DNA from: JAVBOW01 sp031550615
GTDB lineage: Bacteria; Bacteroidota; Bacteroidia; Bacteroidales; Rikenellaceae
Direction of reading: 5' to 3'
NCBI GenBank assembly: GCA_031550615.1
Contig: JAVBOL010000006.1
Coordinates: forward strand, 1-64,000
DNA: 64,000 nt
Shown: positions 61,627 through 64,000 of the stretch, in pieces
Numbering within the stretch: the first letter of the stretch is position 1
Layout: the number at the start of each line of letters is the position of its first letter
The notes under the pieces: generated by a model
Seen by the model: only the letters and a program-made list of their open reading frames with translations
What the model was told of the DNA's origin: nothing
The model's database searches: none
Program-made: the position numbers and the translations under genes

Positions 61627-61642
61627 TCGTGCACGTGCACGA
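61627..61642. promoter_or_regulatory. Perfect LacI-type operator palindrome
   Basis: TCGTGCAC followed by GTGCACGA, a perfect 16-bp palindrome centred on CG as is typical of LacI-family sites. It lies between the divergent -7 boxes and covers the -33 region of both. Confidence 0.8.
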
Positions 61643-61660
61643 TATTCCCGAAATATTTAA

Positions 61661-61668
61661 TACTTTTG
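61661..61668 (+). promoter_or_regulatory. -7 box for uxaC-kdgK
   Basis: TACTTTTG, an exact TAnnTTTG match, 26 bases upstream of the uxaC ATG. Its -33 position falls on the palindrome. Confidence 0.55.
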
Positions 61669-61694
61669 AGCAAAATTGACCTTATACAAGAACT

Positions 61695-63098
61695 ATGAGC
61701 AAGTTTATCGACAAAAATTTCATGCTCACCACCGACGCCTCGCGTGAGCTTTACCACGACTACGCAGAGCGTATGCCGATAATCGACTACCACTGCCACC
61801 TGGTGCCCAAGATGATAGCCGACGACCACGCTTTCCGCAACATGACCGAGATATGGCTGGGCGGCGACCATTACAAGTGGCGTGCGATGCGCGGCAACGG
61901 TATAAACGAGGAGTTTATCACCGGCGGCAAGAGCGATTGGGAGAAGTTCGAAAAATGGGCCGCGACCGTGCCCTACACGATGCGCAACCCGCTATACCAC
62001 TGGACGCACCTCGAACTGTCGCGCATCTTCGGGGTGGATAAATTGCTCAACCCCTCCACGGCTGCCGAGATATATGAGGCTGGCAACGCCATGCTGCAAA
62101 CCGAGGATTTCCGCGCCCGGCAGCTGATGACGCGCTGCGGGGTGGAGTTGGTCTGCACGACCGACGATCCGGCGGATTCGCTCGAATACCACAAACAGAT
62201 AAAGGACAGCGGCTTCGCGGTGAAGGTGCTGCCCACGTGGCGTCCCGACAAGGCTATGGCCATCGAGAGCCCTGAAGGCTACAAGGCGTACATTGCCCAG
62301 CTGGCCGCCGCCGCCGAAATGGAGATAGCCACCTACGAAGACCTGCTGGCCGCCCTCAAAAAGCGCCACGATTTCTTCGCCGCGATGGGATGCCGCCTCT
62401 CGGACCACGGCATAGAAACGTTCTACGCCGAAGATTACACCGAAAAGGACCTGCTGCAGATCTTCCAGAAAGTTATGTCGGGCCGCGCTGCGACCCCGGA
62501 GGAGTTGCTCAAATTCAAGAGCGGCGTGCTCTACGATATGGCCGTGCTCGACTGGGAAAAGGGCTGGACGCAGCAATTCCACATCGGCGCGATCCGCAAC
62601 AACAACACCAAGATGCTGGGAATCCTGGGCCCCGACACCGGCTACGACGCTATACACGACGTGCAGTGCGCCGCTGCGGGACACAAGCTCTTCAACCGCC
62701 TGACTATGGCCGGCAAACTGACCAAGACCATACTTTACTGCCTCAACCCCAAGGATAACGAGGTGCTGGCCACGATGGCCTACACGTTCAACGACGGCAC
62801 GGTGGCCGGCAAGATGCAGTTGGGCTCGGGCTGGTGGTTCCTCGACCAGGAGGACGGCATGCGCAAGCAACTCAATGCCCTCTCGTCGCTGGGGCTTCTG
62901 TCGCGTTTCGTGGGCATGCTCACCGACTCGCGCAGCTTCCTTTCCTACCCGCGCCACGAATATTTCCGCCGCATCCTGTGCGACGTGCTGGGCCGCGACA
63001 TCGAGGACGGCAAACTGCCCGGGAGCGAAATGAAATTCATCGGGGAACTCGTTTCGGACATCTCTTATAACAACGCTAAACGTTACTTTGAATTTTAG
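61695..63098 (+). CDS. uxaC: Glucuronate/galacturonate isomerase
   Basis: A 467-residue enzyme that isomerises D-glucuronate to fructuronate and D-galacturonate to tagaturonate. Family features are YHCHLVPKMIADD near the N-terminus, WTHLELSRIFG, CTTDDPADSLEYH, FHIGAIRNNNTKML and GSGWWFLDQEDGMRKQL. Length is normal. It is the first gene of the rightward transcript, followed by kdgK after 59 bases. Confidence 0.95.
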   Translation: MSKFIDKNFMLTTDASRELYHDYAERMPIIDYHCHLVPKMIADDHAFRNMTEIWLGGDHYKWRAMRGNGINEEFITGGKSDWEKFEKWAATVPYTMRNPLYHWTHLELSRIFGVDKLLNPSTAAEIYEAGNAMLQTEDFRARQLMTRCGVELVCTTDDPADSLEYHKQIKDSGFAVKVLPTWRPDKAMAIESPEGYKAYIAQLAAAAEMEIATYEDLLAALKKRHDFFAAMGCRLSDHGIETFYAEDYTEKDLLQIFQKVMSGRAATPEELLKFKSGVLYDMAVLDWEKGWTQQFHIGAIRNNNTKMLGILGPDTGYDAIHDVQCAAAGHKLFNRLTMAGKLTKTILYCLNPKDNEVLATMAYTFNDGTVAGKMQLGSGWWFLDQEDGMRKQLNALSSLGLLSRFVGMLTDSRSFLSYPRHEYFRRILCDVLGRDIEDGKLPGSEMKFIGELVSDISYNNAKRYFEF

Positions 63099-63157
63099 GG
63101 CTTTCCCCAAACACCTGACCGCAATCACGCTAATTTGACAATCTAAATAATTTGAAA

Positions 63158-64000
63158 ATGAAAAAAGTAGTAACCTTCGGGGAGATCATGCTGCGCCTGG
63201 CCACGCCGGGCTACCTGCGTTTCGCACAGGCCAAAGAGTTTTCGGCAACCTTCGGCGGCGGCGAGGCCAACGTGGCCGTTTCGCTGGCCAACTACGGCCT
63301 CGACGCCGAGTTCGTGTCGCGCCTTCCCAAGAACGACATCGCCGACGCTTGCGTCAAGGACCTGCACAAGTACGGCGTGGGTACGAAGCACATGCTCTAC
63401 GGCGGTGAGCGCCTGGGCATCTATTTCCTCGAAACGGGTGCCGTGGCGCGCGCCAGCAAGGTCGTTTACGACCGCGCCCACTCGTCGATAGCCGACATCA
63501 AACCCGGCATGGTCAATTGGGACGAAGTGCTCAAGGACGCGCAGTGGTTCCACTGGACCGGCATCACCCCCGCCCTGAGCCAGGGTGCGGCGGACGCTTG
63601 CCTGGAGGCCATCAAGGCCGCCAACCGCCTGGGCGTCACGGTGTCGTGCGACCTTAACTTCCGCAAGAACCTCTGGAAATACGGCAAGACCGCCGCGGAG
63701 GTCATGCCCGCGCTGGTCGAGGGCTGCGACGTGATCCTCGGCAATGAGGAGGACGCCGAGAAGGTATTCGGTATCAAGCCCGAAGGCTTCGACGTAACGG
63801 CAACCGCCGGACACGTGGACGCCGCGGAGTTCGAAAGCGTCTGCAAGCAGATGGTCAAGAAATTCCCGCGCGCCAAGAAGGTCATCATCACCCTGCGCGG
63901 TTCGATCAACGCCAACCACAACACCTGGGCCGGCGTTCTTTGGGACGGACAGAAGCTTTACCAGAGCCCCGGCTACGACATCACCCACATCGTCGACCGC
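63158..64000 (+). CDS. kdgK: 2-keto-3-deoxygluconate kinase, PfkB family (cut by window end)
   Basis: 281 codons are visible with no stop, so the gene continues past the right edge. The N-terminal VVTFGEIMLRLATPGYLRF and FGGGEANVAVSLANYG are typical of 2-keto-3-deoxygluconate kinases, and NFRKNLW and VILGNEEDAEKVFG follow. The C-terminal PfkB motif with the catalytic Asp lies outside the window. It would phosphorylate the product of UxaA in the same pathway. Context with uxaC makes this the likely role. Confidence 0.88.
   Translation, partial: MKKVVTFGEIMLRLATPGYLRFAQAKEFSATFGGGEANVAVSLANYGLDAEFVSRLPKNDIADACVKDLHKYGVGTKHMLYGGERLGIYFLETGAVARASKVVYDRAHSSIADIKPGMVNWDEVLKDAQWFHWTGITPALSQGAADACLEAIKAANRLGVTVSCDLNFRKNLWKYGKTAAEVMPALVEGCDVILGNEEDAEKVFGIKPEGFDVTATAGHVDAAEFESVCKQMVKKFPRAKKVIITLRGSINANHNTWAGVLWDGQKLYQSPGYDITHIVDR

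Overview
The window looks like a chromosomal segment of a GC-rich gut member of the Bacteroidales, most like Alistipes or another Rikenellaceae. This rests on BACON-domain lipoproteins, a fimbrillin-like lipoprotein, DUF3575 and DUF3868 proteins, a FucP-family sugar permease, a Ser-type sulfatase, a citrate synthase of Bacteroidetes type, and repeated TAnnTTTG promoter boxes with almost no Shine-Dalgarno sequences. No rRNA, tRNA, phage, insertion sequence or CRISPR array was seen. I count 49 complete protein genes, one gene cut by the right edge and one gene remnant.

Layout. 38-9851: glycan salvage with two family-20 hexosaminidase-type enzymes, two beta-helix lipoproteins, and an N-acetylglucosamine permease and deacetylase. 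9979-14790: a DUF898 membrane protein with an M48 peptidase, a DEAD-box helicase, the remnant of an adenine deaminase gene, and a nitronate monooxygenase-like flavoprotein. 14880-22341: a radical SAM protein and a seven-gene hdrCBA-flxDCBA operon for a flavin-based electron-bifurcating complex. 22739-24661: a Kup potassium transporter. 24722-33235: a four-gene surface operon (small BACON lipoprotein, DUF3575 barrel, DUF3868/OmpA-TPR protein, 1933-residue BACON-repeat lipoprotein). 33604-37617: a five-gene selenium operon for 2-selenouridine in tRNA. 37657-41613: RarA, a phosphoesterase and a ClpC-like ATPase. 41771-46599: aconitase, isocitrate dehydrogenase and citrate synthase, which together make 2-oxoglutarate. 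46840-54320: envelope acyl and lipid genes (SGNH hydrolase, MBOAT acyltransferase, PAP2 phosphatase, ICMT-like protein, phosphodiesterase-like protein, acyl-CoA ligase, PlsY). 54505-57473: a PepSY-like protein, a YitT protein and a sulfatase. 57524-64000: the hexuronate pathway (uxaA, uxaB, a LacI regulator, uxaC, kdgK) arranged around a divergent control region with a perfect 16-bp palindrome.

How it works together. The organism appears to release amino sugars and hexuronates from host or dietary glycans and feed them to central metabolism. NADH from this is a possible input to the Hdr-Flx complex, whose disulfide partner is not visible here. The most unusual items are the Hdr-Flx operon in a Bacteroidales background, the giant BACON protein with a roughly 580-bp DNA super-repeat, a palindromic intergenic repeat family with two locations in this window, and the internally deleted adenine deaminase gene.

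All calls come from reading translations and nucleotides by eye. No database search was possible, so family names are recognition calls and residue numbers are approximate.
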